Assembly (NCBI GenBank): GCA_009667805.1
Contig: CM019063.1
Coordinates: 191,824,661 to 191,888,660, forward strand
DNA length: 64,000 nucleotides
Direction of reading: 5' to 3'
Source of the DNA: Leptobrachium leishanense
Taxonomy: Eukaryota > Chordata > Amphibia > Anura > Megophryidae
How positions within the stretch are numbered: position 1 is the first letter of the stretch; each line of letters begins with the position of its first letter. Positions 11,611 through 21,422 of this stretch are shown one piece after another. A program made the position numbers and the translations under genes. The notes below the pieces were generated by a model. It saw only the letters and a list, made by a program, of their open reading frames with translations, did no database searches and was not told the origin of the DNA.

Positions 11611-11818
11611 GTATATACATTGCTATATCAATTGAACAGCCTTCCAGTAGAAGTGGTAGAGGCCAAAACAGTAATTGAATTTAAACAGGCATGGGATAGG
11701 CATAAGGCTATCCTAAACAAAAGAGAAATCCAGGTAAAGTATCCATGTAACTGGGCAGACTAGATGGGCCGAAAGGTTCTTATCTGCCGACATTTTCTAT
11801 GTTTCTATGATTCTAACT
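11611..11818 (+). pseudogene. CR1-type LINE: ORF2 C-terminus and 3' tail
   Basis: The frame ending at the TAG at 11761-11763 reads LNSLPVEVVEAKTVIEFKQA, the usual closing motif of CR1-clade reverse transcriptase proteins (NSLP..VV.A.....FK). It is followed by a short 3' UTR that ends in TTTCTATGTTTCTATGATTC, the 8-bp-type terminal repeats seen in CR1 LINEs. All upstream RT sequence is missing, so this is a heavily 5'-truncated copy. The family assignment rests on the motif and tail only. Confidence 0.75.
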
Positions 11819-11995
11819 CGTTCTATAATGAGGCTTAAATAAACCAGTTCAGGTTATGTGTTCTTCTGTGCTATTTAAATTAAGCGACATCACACATCTC
11901 CTGCAGTTTTGTTTTGTGTTCTGAAAATAATGAAGAAACCATATGGCATATATTTCATTCAGTTCTTTTTCCAAAACACTTACTTAAGGCTATTA

Positions 11996-12733
11996 GGGCT
12001 AAATTACAATCCCCGCGTTAAAACGGGGACGGTAGGGAGAAAAACTGCGCCCGCAGTTTTCCCCCCACCGACCCCCATTTTAACGGGGGATACAATGCAG
12101 GTGCAAAAAATGCTGCCTGCATTGATAGCGGGCGCTACGCCCCGGGATGCTTGCAGCAGCGCTGAGCGCAGCCACGAGCATCCACTCGCTGGAGTACATA
12201 GGACTCCATTGAGCCAGACGCCGGTGGTCACATGACCAGCTGGATCTCCCCTCACGAGATCCGGCTGGTCAGCATAGTGATATGCTGGGAGAGACGGGGG
12301 GACTTTTTCCCCCAGTATTTCCCTGCTCCCACTGGACGGAGGAGACGGACAGAGCCGCGGTCCTCGCCGCGGTACAGGAGGTGAGTATAATATTCTTTTT
12401 TGTTTTTTTTAGGCTGGTGTTAACTTATTCTGCAGAAGCGGAATCCGTTAACACCAAGTCCTGGCTGTGGTTAACTTTCCGCTAACCAGAGCCAGACGTT
12501 AATCAGCGTTAGGACTTTGTAATTCTAACGCCGATTAACACTTTGCGCTCCCCATGGTAAGTATAGGGAGCGCCAAGTACAGTAGCCTCGCGCTGAAAAG
12601 CGCAAGGTACCAAACGCAAACGGGTTATTTAACCCGTTTGCGATTGTATTGTAATATGCGGTAGATACTGCGGCTAACGTTAATGCTCACGCAGGTGAGC
12701 GCTAACGTTAGCAACAAGATTGTAATGTGGCCC
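11996..12733. mobile_element. Harbinger-type MITE, copy 1 (TSD TTA)
   Basis: The ends GGGCTAAATTACAATCCC and AAGATTGTAATGTGGCCC form an imperfect TIR, and TTA flanks both sides (11993-11995, 12734-12736). The interior contains the shared subterminal block GGTAAGTATAGGGAGCGC and a GC-rich core (GGAGGAGACGGACAG). It has about 738 bp and no protein. Copies at 22241-22977 and 54780-55335 are its closest relatives here. The 3-bp TSD and the transposase remnant at 32260-32828 place the family in PIF/Harbinger. Confidence 0.87.
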
Positions 12734-12736
12734 TTA

Positions 12737-13105
12737 CTATATAGTAAGAAAACAATTAAACTTCCAACTAAAAACAAAACACTGAGGCACACATTTCTTC
12801 ACTCCACTGTAGATTTCTTAATTCTTATTTCCAAACCCATGTCCATTCGGCTTTTAAGCTGTTCTAGTGGGTTAACCTCCCATAGGATAACCTTATGGAC
12901 TGAAACTTGAGCCTGTCTCCTTATTGGTCCATTTTCAAAACCATTAAGGAGTGCTACATTTGAAAATACACACCTCATTAGAGCCATTTCCATAAGAAAA
13001 CAGTGTCAGCTCACTTTAACCCCTTAAGAATCAAGATGCTGAATTACTTGGAGAAACCCTTTCATTACACCATAACTGCTCATATATACAGTATATATAT
13101 ATATA
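12737..13105. other. nothing recognised
   Basis: AT-rich, with a (TA)n run at 13090-13106 into which the Tc1 element inserted. Confidence 0.4.
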
Positions 13106-13107
13106 TA

Positions 13108-14715
13108 CAATTGTGTTCAAAATTATTCAACCCCCACTGAAATTGAGTGTTTTTGCCAGTTTGACATTGATTTTGATCATTCAGTCATCTTGCTTACAAT
13201 TAAATCAAAGAGGCACGTGTAGGTCAGACAAATATAACATAACATTTATAATGAAATAACCACAAATGTCTTTTCTGTGCTCACATCATTATCAGTTTTA
13301 TTCAACCCCCAATTTGACATTCAATCTTAGTACAACATCCTTTTACAGTTATAACAGCTTTTAAATGTGAAGCATAGCTTGACACAAGTGTCTTGCAGCG
13401 ATCTACGGGTATCTTCACCCATTCGTCATGGACAAAAGCCTCCAGTTCAGTCACATGCTTAGGCTTGCGCACTGCAACTGCTTTCTTTAAGTCCCACCAG
13501 AGGTTCTCAATCGGATTTAAGTCAGGTGACTGTGATGGCCACTCCAAAATATTCCAGCCTTTAATCTGCAACCATGCTCTAGTGGACTTGGAGGTATGCT
13601 TGGGATCATTGTCCTGTTGAAAGGTCCAACGTCTCCCAAGCCTCAGGTTTGTGACGGACTGCATCACATTGTCATCCAATATCTCCTGGTACTGAAGAGA
13701 ATTCATGGTACCTTGCACACGCTGAAGCTTCCCTGTACCTGCAGAAGCAAAACAGCCCCAAAGCATGATTGACCCCCGCCATGCTTCACAGTAGGCAAGG
13801 TGTTCTTTTCTTCATAGGCCTTGTTCTTCCTCCTCCAAACATAGCGTTGATCCATGGCCCAAACAGTTCTAATTTTGTTTCATCAGTCCACAGAACACTA
13901 TTCCAAAACTTCTGTGGTTTGTCCACATGACTTTTGGCATACTGCAGTCGACTCTTCTTATTCTTTGGAGACAGCAAGGGGGTGCGCCTGGGAGTTCTGG
14001 CATGGAGGCCTTCATTACGCAGTGTGCGCCGTATTGTCTGAGCTGAAACTTCAGTACCCACATCTGACAAATCTTTTCTCAGTTCCTCAGCAGTCACACG
14101 GGGACTTTTCTCCACTCTACGCTTCAGGTAGCGCACAGAAGTCGAAGTCAGCATCTTCTTTCTGCCACGACCAGGTAGCGTTTCAACATTGCCCTTTGCC
14201 TTGAATTTGCGAATGATGCTTCCTATGGTCTCTCTTGGTATGTTTAACATCTTTGCAATCTTCTTATAGCCATTGCCCTTCCTGTGAAGAGTAATCACCT
14301 CTTCTCTTGTCTTCCTGGACCATTCTCTTGACTTCACCATGTTTGTAACCACACCAGTAAATGTCTAGAAGGAGCTGAGTATCACAGTCATTTTAAAGCT
14401 GCCTAATTGGTGCTTATTATGCTTTATTGTGCTCCGTGACATCCACAGGTGTTTTCAATACCTGATTGAAAACACTTGAATGAACCTCTGTTCTTCAGAG
14501 TGGTAGTCTTTAAGGGGTTGAATAATTGGGTCAATGAAGAATTCACAAAAGAAACATTTACTACTGTATTACAAAACCAATTGATGTCATTTTAGTTGCA
14601 TATGGTTCTTTAAAAAGTCCTTGTAGGATTTCATTCTGAATACAATTACAAATGTACACTAAATTCCCTAAAACCCTTTACAGCATTGGGGGTTGAATAA
14701 TTTTGAACGCAACTG
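13108..14715 (-). mobile_element. Tc1-family transposon, copy 1
   Basis: Inverted ends CAATTGTGTTCAAAATTATT and (right end, reverse complement) CAGTTGCGTTCAAAATTATT, continuing in CAACCCCC, match at about 26 of 28 positions. They are flanked by the TA duplication typical of Tc1/mariner (13106-13107, 14716-14717). At 1608 bp it is a full-length Tc1. A transposase gene lies inside on the minus strand. The same element at 58674-61240 is also on the minus strand. Confidence 0.96.
13302..14352 (-). pseudogene. Tc1 transposase (DD34E), two frameshifts
   Basis: The start is the ATG at 14350-14352. The N-terminal helix-turn-helix region ([20 protein letters not shown], then [15 protein letters not shown]) binds the TIR. 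The catalytic core follows, with [13 protein letters not shown] (first Asp), QQDNDPKHTSK (second Asp) and SPDLNPIENLWWDLK (Glu, 34 residues on). Compared with the copy at 60876, one base is missing at about 13857 (GGCCC for GGGCCC) and one at about 13770 (five C for six). The frame therefore shifts twice inside the catalytic domain, and the protein is inactive here although both halves are well conserved. Confidence 0.93.
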
Positions 14716-14898
14716 TAAAATACAAAACAGCAAAAGGTTGCACTCAACCTCAAAACTAAGCGGGTGCATCTAAGACATCAAATACAAAACACCAAGAAAG
14801 AGCACTCCATATTATTGACCACCTTCTTCCATCATTTTCTGTGAAAAAAAACACAGTTTTAAAAATGCTCAAAAAATCTGACTGAGGTAAAATGATGG

Positions 14899-15533
14899 GG
14901 ATTCAGTTCACAAAGTTATGATTGCACTGACTCCAGCCTCAGTACACTCCTTGTGAAAGTCTCCAACACTTTTGAATGACCTTTTCCTGACAATCCTCTC
15001 CAGGCTGTGGTCATTCCCTGCTGCTTGTGCACCTTTTTCTTCCACACTTTTCCCTTCCACATAACTTTCTTTTAATGTGCTTTGATACAGCACTTTGGGA
15101 ACATCCAACTTCTTTTGCAATTACCTTTTGAGGCTTTCCCTCTTTATGGAGGTGTCAATGAAGGTTTTCTGCACAACTGTCAGGTCAGCAGTCTTTCCCA
15201 TGATTGTGATTCCTACTGAACCAGACTGAGAGACCATTTAAAGGCTCAGGAACCCTTTGCAGGTATTATGGCTTAATTAGCTGATTAGAGTGGGACACTT
15301 TGAGTCTAGAATATTGCACCTTTTCACAATATTCTAATTTTCTGAGATTGTGGATTTGGGGTTTTCATGAGCTGTAAGCCATAATCATCACAATTATGAC
15401 AAATCACGGCTTGAACTATCTTGCTTTGCATGTAATGAGTCTCCTATATTAGTTTCACCTTTTAAGTTGCATTACTGAAATAAATGAACTTTTGTATGAT
15501 ATTCAAATTTTTCGAGTTTCACCTGTGTATATA
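14899..15533 (-). pseudogene. second Tc1-like family: 5' half with transposase start, truncated
   Basis: The right end reads GAGTTTCACCTGTGTA, the terminus of a different Tc1-type family, followed inward by its long subterminal region. On the minus strand a transposase start lies at 15201 (MGKTADLTVVQKTFIDT). The frame then shifts: CSQSAVSKHI-like and GNDHSLERIVRKRSF-like pieces (helix-turn-helix region) are recognisable down to about 14905. The catalytic half and the other TIR are gone. The interval 14718-14898 between the two elements shows only a diverged repeat (GGTTGCACTCAACC). Confidence 0.8.
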
Positions 15534-15988
15534 TATATATAGGGCTCTATTACATTCTTCACGCAAAAATGGACGGTAAATGCATGAATTTTTCCGTGAA
15601 GCGTTAAACGTTAACGCACGTAAATTAACGCTGGTATTACAATCCTTGCCCATTTTTTCATCCGTCAAAAAATAACGCGCGTAAAAAAAGACATGCAAAA
15701 ACGCGCGCATATAAAAGTTGTGCGCAGAAATCGGTGTGCGGACTGTTTTTTCACACGATTCAGCCAATCAGAATTAAGAAACAACAGGGGTGTTTGTGAG
15801 GGTCCTGAGAACGAGCAACAGCACAATGGCCTGCTCTACGGTGGGTGCCCGCTCAGGTCTCACAAACAAGGTTTTAGCTTGATTGTGCCATTACAGGGAT
15901 GAATTTTCCATATGCAAATCAGCCTGCTCTCACCCAGAAAGGGTGGCCAGTACTGATTGCCAAGGACGTCATCCCTGCACGAGAGGTA

Positions 15989-16045
15989 CAGCAACCCCCG
16001 ACGATCGTTTCGGCCTTCTTGGGCCTCGTCAGGAGGGTATAGCTG
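15989..16045 (-). ncRNA. hammerhead ribozyme, type I (unit 1)
   Basis: Read on the minus strand: stem I strand CAGC-UAU-ACCCUC, core CUGACGA (consensus CUGANGA), and stem II GGCC-CAAGAA-GGCC. Then come core GAAAC, a short stem III with loop GAUC, GUC as the cleavage triplet, and stem I closing strand GGGGGU-U-GCUG. All conserved core bases are present. Stem I pairs over six bases (one G-U), then four more across a small internal loop. Cleavage is predicted after the C at 16000. A 2-3-bp stem III is typical of animal type I ribozymes. Confidence 0.85.
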
Positions 16046-16091
16046 ACACCCCTCTAGGCACATCAAGCAAGGGGTCCACGTCTGGATGACC

Positions 16092-16109
16092 CTTTACAAT
16101 TATAGTGAG
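16092..16109 (-). promoter_or_regulatory. snRNA-PSE-like element upstream of the unit 1 ribozyme
   Basis: On the minus strand it reads CTCACTATAATTGTAAAG. I count 12 of 18 positions in common with a vertebrate snRNA proximal sequence element of the form CTTACCGTAACTTGAAAG. Its 3' edge is 46 nt from the ribozyme's 5' edge, about the PSE-to-start distance of snRNA genes, so transcripts would begin at the ribozyme. The same element recurs at 16423-16440 (-) and 16580-16597 (+), the latter also 46 nt from its ribozyme. Functional assignment is inference. Confidence 0.5.
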
Positions 16110-16242
16110 AAACAACAGGGGTGTTTGTGAGGGTCCTGAGAACGAGCAACAGCACAATGGCCTGCTCTACGGTGGGTGCCCGCTCAGGTCTCACAAACAA
16201 GGTTTTAGCTTGATTGTGCCATTACAGGGATGAATTTTCCAT

Positions 16243-16250
16243 ATGCAAAT
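16243..16250. promoter_or_regulatory. octamer ATGCAAAT (DSE-like)
   Basis: Exact octamer motif, also at 15912-15919 in unit 1 and inverted (ATTTGCAT) near 16770. On the minus strand the unit 2 octamer lies 133 bp upstream of the unit 1 PSE-like element. That approximates the distal-to-proximal element spacing of snRNA promoters, and it exists only when units are in tandem. A single octamer can occur by chance; the spacing is what makes it notable. Confidence 0.45.
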
Positions 16251-16319
16251 CAGCCTGCTCTCACCCAGAAAGGGTGGCCAGTACTGATTGCCAAGGACGT
16301 CATCCCTGCACGAGAGGTA

Positions 16320-16376
16320 CAGCAACCCCCAACGATCGTTTCGGCCTTCTTGGGCCTCGTCAGGAGGGTATAGCTG
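16320..16376 (-). ncRNA. hammerhead ribozyme, type I (unit 2, GUU site)
   Basis: Same fold and core as the unit 1 ribozyme 331 bp to the left. The one relevant change is at 16331: the cleavage triplet is GUU instead of GUC. GUU still fits the NUH rule, but such sites usually cleave more slowly than GUC, so this copy may be weaker. Confidence 0.8.
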
Positions 16377-16643
16377 ACACCCCTCTAGGCACATCAAGCA
16401 AGGGGTCCACGTCTGGATGACCCTTTACAATTATAGTGAGAAACAACAGAAAATTCATCCCTGTAATGGCACAAGCAAGCTAAAAACCTTGTTTGTGAGA
16501 CCTGAGCGGGCACCCACCGTAGAGCAGGCCATTGTGCTGTTGCTCGTTCTCAGGACCCTCACAAACACCCCCCTTGTTTCTCACTATAATTGTAAAGGGT
16601 CATCCAGACGTGGACCCCTTGCTTGATGTGCCTAGAGGGGTGT

Positions 16644-16700
16644 CAGCTATACCCTCCTGACGAGGCCCAAGAAGGCCGAAACGATCGTCGGGGGTTGCTG
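16644..16700 (+). ncRNA. hammerhead ribozyme, type I (inverted unit)
   Basis: The elements on the plus strand are as follows. Stem I strands: CAGC at 16644-16647 and ACCCTC at 16651-16656. Core CTGACGA: 16657-16663. Stem II: GGCC at 16664-16667 and 16674-16677. Core GAAAC: 16678-16682. Cleavage triplet GTC: 16687-16689. Stem I return: GGGGGT at 16690-16695 and GCTG at 16697-16700. It is identical in core and stems to unit 1, on the opposite strand. Confidence 0.85.
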
Positions 16701-17436
16701 CACCTCTCGTGCAGGGATGACGTCCTTGGCAATCAGCACTGGCCACCCTTTCTGGGTGAGAGCAGGCTGATTTGCATATGGAAAATTCATCCCTGTATGG
16801 CACAAGCAAGCTAAAAACCTTGTTTGTGAGACCTGAGCGGGCCCCACCGTAGAGCAGGCCATTGTGCTGTTGCTCGTTCTCAGGACCCTCACAAACACCC
16901 CCCTTGTTAATCAGAATTAAGAACCTTAATTGTCTCACGTTAAGTTTTTGCGCCTGTCGAAGTTAATCTGCTAATATATGCTGCATCAAAAAAAAACACG
17001 CACAACTTCTCAAATTTATTGTTTGGGTATGTTTAGAATGTGTAACTATACTTTGCTGTATTTTTTTTTCGGGCTGGTGTATTTGGTTTCGGCCAGGACG
17101 TTCAGATTTGCCGTTACCACCAGCTTTTCAAAGACGTTAAAATTATGCGCGCAAACGCTGTGCATTAAATTTTGCGCATACTGTAGATTGTAATACCATC
17201 CACATACCAGTGCACAAATGCATTTGCGCTCACAATGTTAAGTATAGTACGCACGCAGTACAGTACGCTGGCGCAGCGTTCGCGGAGGTTCACCCGCGGT
17301 AGACGTTAACGTGCATTTTTTTTGCGCGGACATTGTAATACGACGTTCAGCGCAACGGATTTTGCCCCTCGCGTTAATGCGTTTTTGCGCACGCGTTAAC
17401 GTTTGCGCGAAGAATGTTATAGGGCCCATATACTCC

Positions 17437-17637
17437 ACAAAATGGATGCACACGGAGACTTGGAAAAAAGTTATAAATTTATTGAAGAAACATAAAAAAA
17501 ACTTGACGTTTCAGTTCCCACAGGATCCTGAGGAAAGTTCCTACGGGAACTGAAACGTCAAGCTTTTTTTATGTTTCTACAATAAATTTAAGACTTTTTT
17601 GCAAGTCTCCGTATACATCTGAGTTTTGTGGAGTATT
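17437..17637. repeat. foldback repeat with degenerate hammerhead-like centre
   Basis: Two inverted arms meet near 17525. Paired stretches are CTTGACGTTTCAGTTCCC with GGGAACTGAAACGTCAAG (18 of 18), TAAATTTATTG with CAATAAATTTA, GGAGACTTG with CAAGTCTCC, and ACTCCACAAAA with TTTTGTGGAGT. The centre has CTGAGGA and GAAACGTC, the hammerhead core words. There is no room for stem III and no stem I, so it is not a working ribozyme. Confidence 0.75.
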
Positions 17638-18834
17638 GTGACGGCTATCGGATCTCAGCACCGGCGCAAGGACATTTTTCTGGTATGTGGAGTGCGGGGT
17701 TGTCTGGATTTATATATATATATTCACATTATATTTATAATATAATTTTTTAAACCACAAAGGACAATACATTATGCCACGTCTAATTGACATTACGCAC
17801 ATAAATATAACTATTTGCACATCAAACTGATTACTATAATATGTGCTAACACTGTCTTTATTGCAGTTACATTTGCAAAGTAGCAATTTTAAGATGTAGC
17901 AATTTGTAATACAATATAATTTTACGCAGTCTAACATCGATATCATGAACAGAAAATAATAAAATAATTTCTTATTTTTGGAAACAGTGTTCTGTGGCCC
18001 TTCTTCCCCTTTTCCTTTTCTAGAATAGGAATAAAATGAAATAGACAAGTAAAGGGATATAACTTCCTTACAAATGGATAAAGAGCATGTAAGGAAAAAG
18101 ATACAAACACAAAAATATTCATAATAAAATTTCCAATAATCTAATAGTATTTATCAGAGTAATACATAAGGGGTCATTCAGAGAGCACCGACATTTCACT
18201 GAAATCCTTTGATAGGGCTGCTGGTGCTGACAATTTTTATGTGATTAATATAAGTTTTTCTTATCCATATGTGACATGTGTCACTTTGGACTTGGGGTGC
18301 ATGGGCCTGGAGATGTAATTGGGAGGTGCAGGACTTATGTCTATATTATTTCCTTGCCCTCTCTTGTGTGCAGAGTGTTTGTGTTTTCTGTGCCCTATTC
18401 CCCGATATCTGAAATATATTATTATTCCCTTTATGTATTTAGTGTAGAGTGTTGTGTGACATTTACTATGCTGTTATCTGTATGTAACCATTTGCTCTGC
18501 CTCCACCTAACCCACAGTAACTGGTTTGGACTGGATATCTCAGCCACCTTCCCCCCAGCCTTTTTAGTAGACCAGGGCATGTGTGTGTGGGGAGGGGGAG
18601 GCTATTGGGAGGATTTTCAGAAAGTAAACGCTGGGGCATGATTTACTTTTGATTATGTATTATGTATGTAACTGTAACCCAAAATAAAGCCAGTCCCAGT
18701 TTGGTTTTCACCCTGCAAGGAACTTCGGTTATTTTTACACCCTTTTCACGTATGGTGTGAACCTGAAGAGAAAACCCCACGCAATTGCACCAATTTTTCA
18801 GTGGAAAAATTATCTTTTTTATTACTTATTTTTT
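17638..18834. other. no gene; family B end fragment at 18170-18205
   Basis: The stretch is AT-rich to 18160. AAGGGGTCATTCAGAGAGCACCGACATTTC at about 18170-18205 matches a family B terminus but continues into unrelated DNA. Positions 18240-18800 are less AT-rich and contain ACCCAAAATAAAGCCAGTCC (a polyadenylation-type signal at about 18678). This could be an LTR or a processed-transcript end, but I cannot define its borders. Confidence 0.4.
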
Positions 18835-19260
18835 GTGTAAAATTTATTTATTGGCAGAAAAAGCATAGCAGTCATATGCAAGACAATTATACAGAAGGCA
18901 AAACCGTATGAATCGAAAACTAATTATCTAGACATACAAAGAAAGAGATGCCCTTTTTCATTATAACAAAAGAAACATAATAAAAACAAACAGAAAACAA
19001 TGATCCACAAAAGTAAAACAATAAAAGTAAGGTAAGCATATCGTCTGTCCGGATGAGAAGTGTGAAGTCCGAAGAATTCCTAAAGGTGCTAAGTGAGTCT
19101 CATCCCCTTAGCAAACAGCCGTAGTCGGATCCCCTAAGGCAGCAGGGGTCGTCTCTACTACTGACGGAATCTCGCCCGCTATGGAGGACCGATGTGACAT
19201 CCATGGGTGCCAAATTGCAAAGTACTGATCATATTCAATAAGGAATGCACCTGTAAACAT
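18835..19260 (-). mobile_element. probable L1 3'-end fragment
   Basis: A T-rich left edge followed by AATTTATTTATTGGCAG is what the 3' end of a minus-strand L1 looks like (compare 33792 and 37359). The minus-strand translation of the right part gives short L1-ORF2-tail-like pieces (WHPWMSHRSSIAGEIPS) without an intact frame. The fragment is short and the call is tentative. Confidence 0.4.
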
Positions 19261-19270
19261 GTAACTTGCA

Positions 19271-19950
19271 GGGTTATCCAAAGAGCTCCGAATTGCTTGA
19301 GAAAGGTAACCGAACGCTGAAAATCAGCGTTCAGTTACCTTTCTTGGCCATTCGGCTATCCAGAGAGCAGGCAATTCGCCAAATCCTGGCGAATTGCCTG
19401 CACATACGGTGCCTGTTCGGTCTTTATTTATAGATTTTTTAGGATACTTTAAGCATTTTTCAGAATTTTTTTTTTTTTTAAAAGTCCGATTTTTTTTTTT
19501 TTTTTAAGTTTACTTATTTTTTCTGTAACAGCCCTTTTTGTTATCATTCCCTGGACCTCCTGTGTAAATTTCAGACATTTTCGCTCAGTAGTTTCTTTGC
19601 AAACAGCGTTTCATTTTCAAAGATTCATACAAACTGTTTTGATAATTTATTCACCTCCCTCGTCTGTGGTCTCAGCTGCTTCGGCTGCTTCGGCTGTGTG
19701 CGATCGGCTCCTGTTCGGGTTTTTTCCGTGGTTTTCGCAGGTTAATCCAGATGTTTTTACGTGTTTTCGGCGTGCATTCGGTGGGTTTTGCGGTTCGTTT
19801 TCGTCGGGTTTGCGGCAGCTTTTCCCTGCAATTCGGGGGCCCTGTGGTGCTTGCTGAATACACCGCAGGGTCACCGAAATGGGATCGGAATTGAAGAGAA
19901 CGAAAAGTCACCGAACGTGCGGTGACTTTTCGAATCTCTTTGAATAACCC
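19271..19950 (+). mobile_element. family B TIR element, copy E (internally deleted)
   Basis: Starts GGGTTATCCAAAGAGCTCCG and ends CGAATCTCTTTGAATAACCC. Both ends carry inner palindromes: GGTAACCGAACGCTGAA.. with its partner at about 19306-19345, and AAAGTCACCGAACG/CGGTGACTTTT at about 19897-19930. The middle part present in copies A and C is shortened. Non-coding. Confidence 0.75.
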
Positions 19951-20352
19951 TGTTGGTGACTATATTTGCTACATATTTATTTTCTGTTAATCTGTATATT
20001 TGTTTTGTGTTAATTTCTTGCATTTTACTACTTTGTATTTCTGTAACCATGTTCTTGAACCCAGGACATACTTGAAAACGAGAGAAATCTCAATGTATCC
20101 TTCCTGGTAAAATCCTTTATATATAAATAAATATTTGCCCTCACTATTGTAATAAGCCTCTTCCATCACCCTAACCCCCTCCACCCTCAACACCAAGTCT
20201 CTCATAGAAGGCAGACATTCCCTCCTCCAGAACACCGGGATCAGGGCCCGCACCGCTGACAACAAGATCGAAAGTAGGGAGTTCCGATAAGTGGTCCGTG
20301 AGAACGGGAGGAAATTCAGCAGGTATACTGAAGGGGTAAAATCCAGCTTGAC

Positions 20353-21422
20353 GGGGGGCGTGTCCGGCTGTGAAAGCGAGCAGACGTGTTCAGACGGAGC
20401 TCCGGGTGCAAGTGTCGTGAGGGGGGATTTTAACCCGGATTCCTCCTCAATTTTGCCCCTTTTAGGGAGTCCCTGCCCAGCTGGACATCAGGAGGAGTGC
20501 CCTGGAGCCCGATCTGCTCCCCCCCTCCAGGGCCCAGCTGAGTTTGAGGTCCTTCTTCCCGGTGCACGCGATCAACCGCTGGCTGTCAAGCGATCGGAAG
20601 ATGGAGGCGGCTGTCCCTATAGTGGAGTTTGTGGAGGTAGGCGTGGAATGGAGGCAGCTGACGCACCCCCCTTCCTACTAGAGACCTGAGTACTGTGTTT
20701 GAAGATCTGGAGGAGTGCACTCGGCTGCTGCCAGCGGATGAGGAGAGCCCGATGACAAGGGGATCCTGGCGTAAACTGTTGGCGGTGCTGAGCGGAGAGC
20801 CGGTGACAAAGGCTCGGACTGAACACCTGGCGGTGGCCGTGGCTACTGGATATGCGGTGGTCTTACCCGTTGAGGATGTGGACGACTCTGATGAAAGCGA
20901 GACGGTACCTAAGGAAATGGCGGCCGGGGTTGAGATTCCCAAGGTGCCACGTGTGTACCCACTGTTGCAGGCTGAAGCGGAGGTGCGGCCGGACGCAGGA
21001 CATCGCCCCAGCGGAGGGCTGCACCTTGGTCCCACGGTACTGCCTCGGCCGTGATTGTACCACCATGGGGTATGGCTATTCGACGATCCCCTCGTGAAGG
21101 AACAGTGAATGCTGGAGCCACCCGCCACACCACATGGTTGGACACGGGCTGAGATACTGAGATGACTTTCTGCTTTTGAGACTTTCAATTTTAAATTTTT
21201 CCTTTTTTTTTGTTACCTTGAGACACTACCTGAGGACACTTATTTTTCTTTTTTGTTTTTCTTGAGTTCCTTCTTTCCAGATGACGTTCCCTCTTTACAC
21301 TATGCCTATACGTATGTGCTACTAGACTAGATGACTTGTTGTGGCCCTGCGAGGCCTTTTCTCTCTTTTATGCTTATATTGCTGACATGCTTTTTCAAAA
21401 TAAAAATTCTTAAATATAAAAA
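20353..21422 (+). mobile_element. non-autonomous L1-like retroposon with poly(A) and TSD
   Basis: The right end is AATAAAAATTCTTAAATATA followed by an A-run, a retroposon tail. The target duplication AAAATCCAGCTTGAC (20338-20352) / AAAATCCAACTCGAC (21423-21437) matches at 13 of 15 positions. The 5' end is GC-rich (CGGGGGGCGTGTCCGG). A 119-codon open frame at 20695-21054 (+) resembles no protein I know and may be chance in CpG-rich DNA. The roughly 1.07-kb element has no RT, so it must depend on L1 proteins supplied by another copy. Confidence 0.78.

Larger units (their letters stand above)
15779..16440. repeat. two direct 331-bp units
   Basis: AAACAACAGGGGTGTTTGTG begins at 15779 and again at 16110, exactly 331 bp on, and both copies run to CTTTACAATTATAGTGAG. 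The differences I see are few. One is CCCGACG versus CCCAACG at the ribozyme cleavage site. Near identity implies that the dimer was inserted as such or amplified recently. Confidence 0.95.
15781..16908 (-). mobile_element. retrozyme-like hammerhead repeat: direct dimer plus inverted copy, 15-bp TSD
   Basis: The insertion is bounded by an exact 15-bp duplication, AATCAGAATTAAGAA (15766-15780 and 16909-16923). It contains two head-to-tail 331-bp units (15779-16109, 16110-16440) that differ at few sites. Next come nine bases of a third unit (16441-16449), then about 1.4 units inverted (16450-16908). Each full unit carries a hammerhead ribozyme, a PSE-like element and an octamer. There is no open reading frame. 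A long variable-length TSD points to reverse-transcriptase insertion. The inverted end is what twin priming would give. Newt satellite 2 (about 330-bp hammerhead repeats) and animal retrozymes are the nearest known analogues. Confidence 0.85.
15542..17427. mobile_element. Harbinger-type MITE, copy 2, host of the ribozyme repeat
   Basis: Ends GGGCTCTATTACATTCTTC and GCGAAGAATGTTATAGGGCCC are inverted repeats, with ATA on both flanks (15539-15541, 17428-17430). Removing the insertion at 15781-16908 and one copy of its TSD leaves about 743 bp. That is the size of the related copies at 24932-30782 (before gypsy) and 53370-54098. The block CACAATGTTAAGTATAG lies near 17232. No coding capacity; it is an internally deleted Harbinger derivative. 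Confidence 0.9.

Noticed and set aside
17528..17559. Hammerhead core words CTGAGGA and GAAACGTC around a 6-bp stem
   Set aside because: There is no nucleotide between the two halves of stem III and no stem I pairing. The local structure is better explained by the surrounding foldback repeat, so at best it is a dead relic.
20695..21054. 119-codon frame as a host gene
   Set aside because: It lies inside a TSD-flanked retroposon in CpG-rich DNA with open frames on both strands; no known domain.
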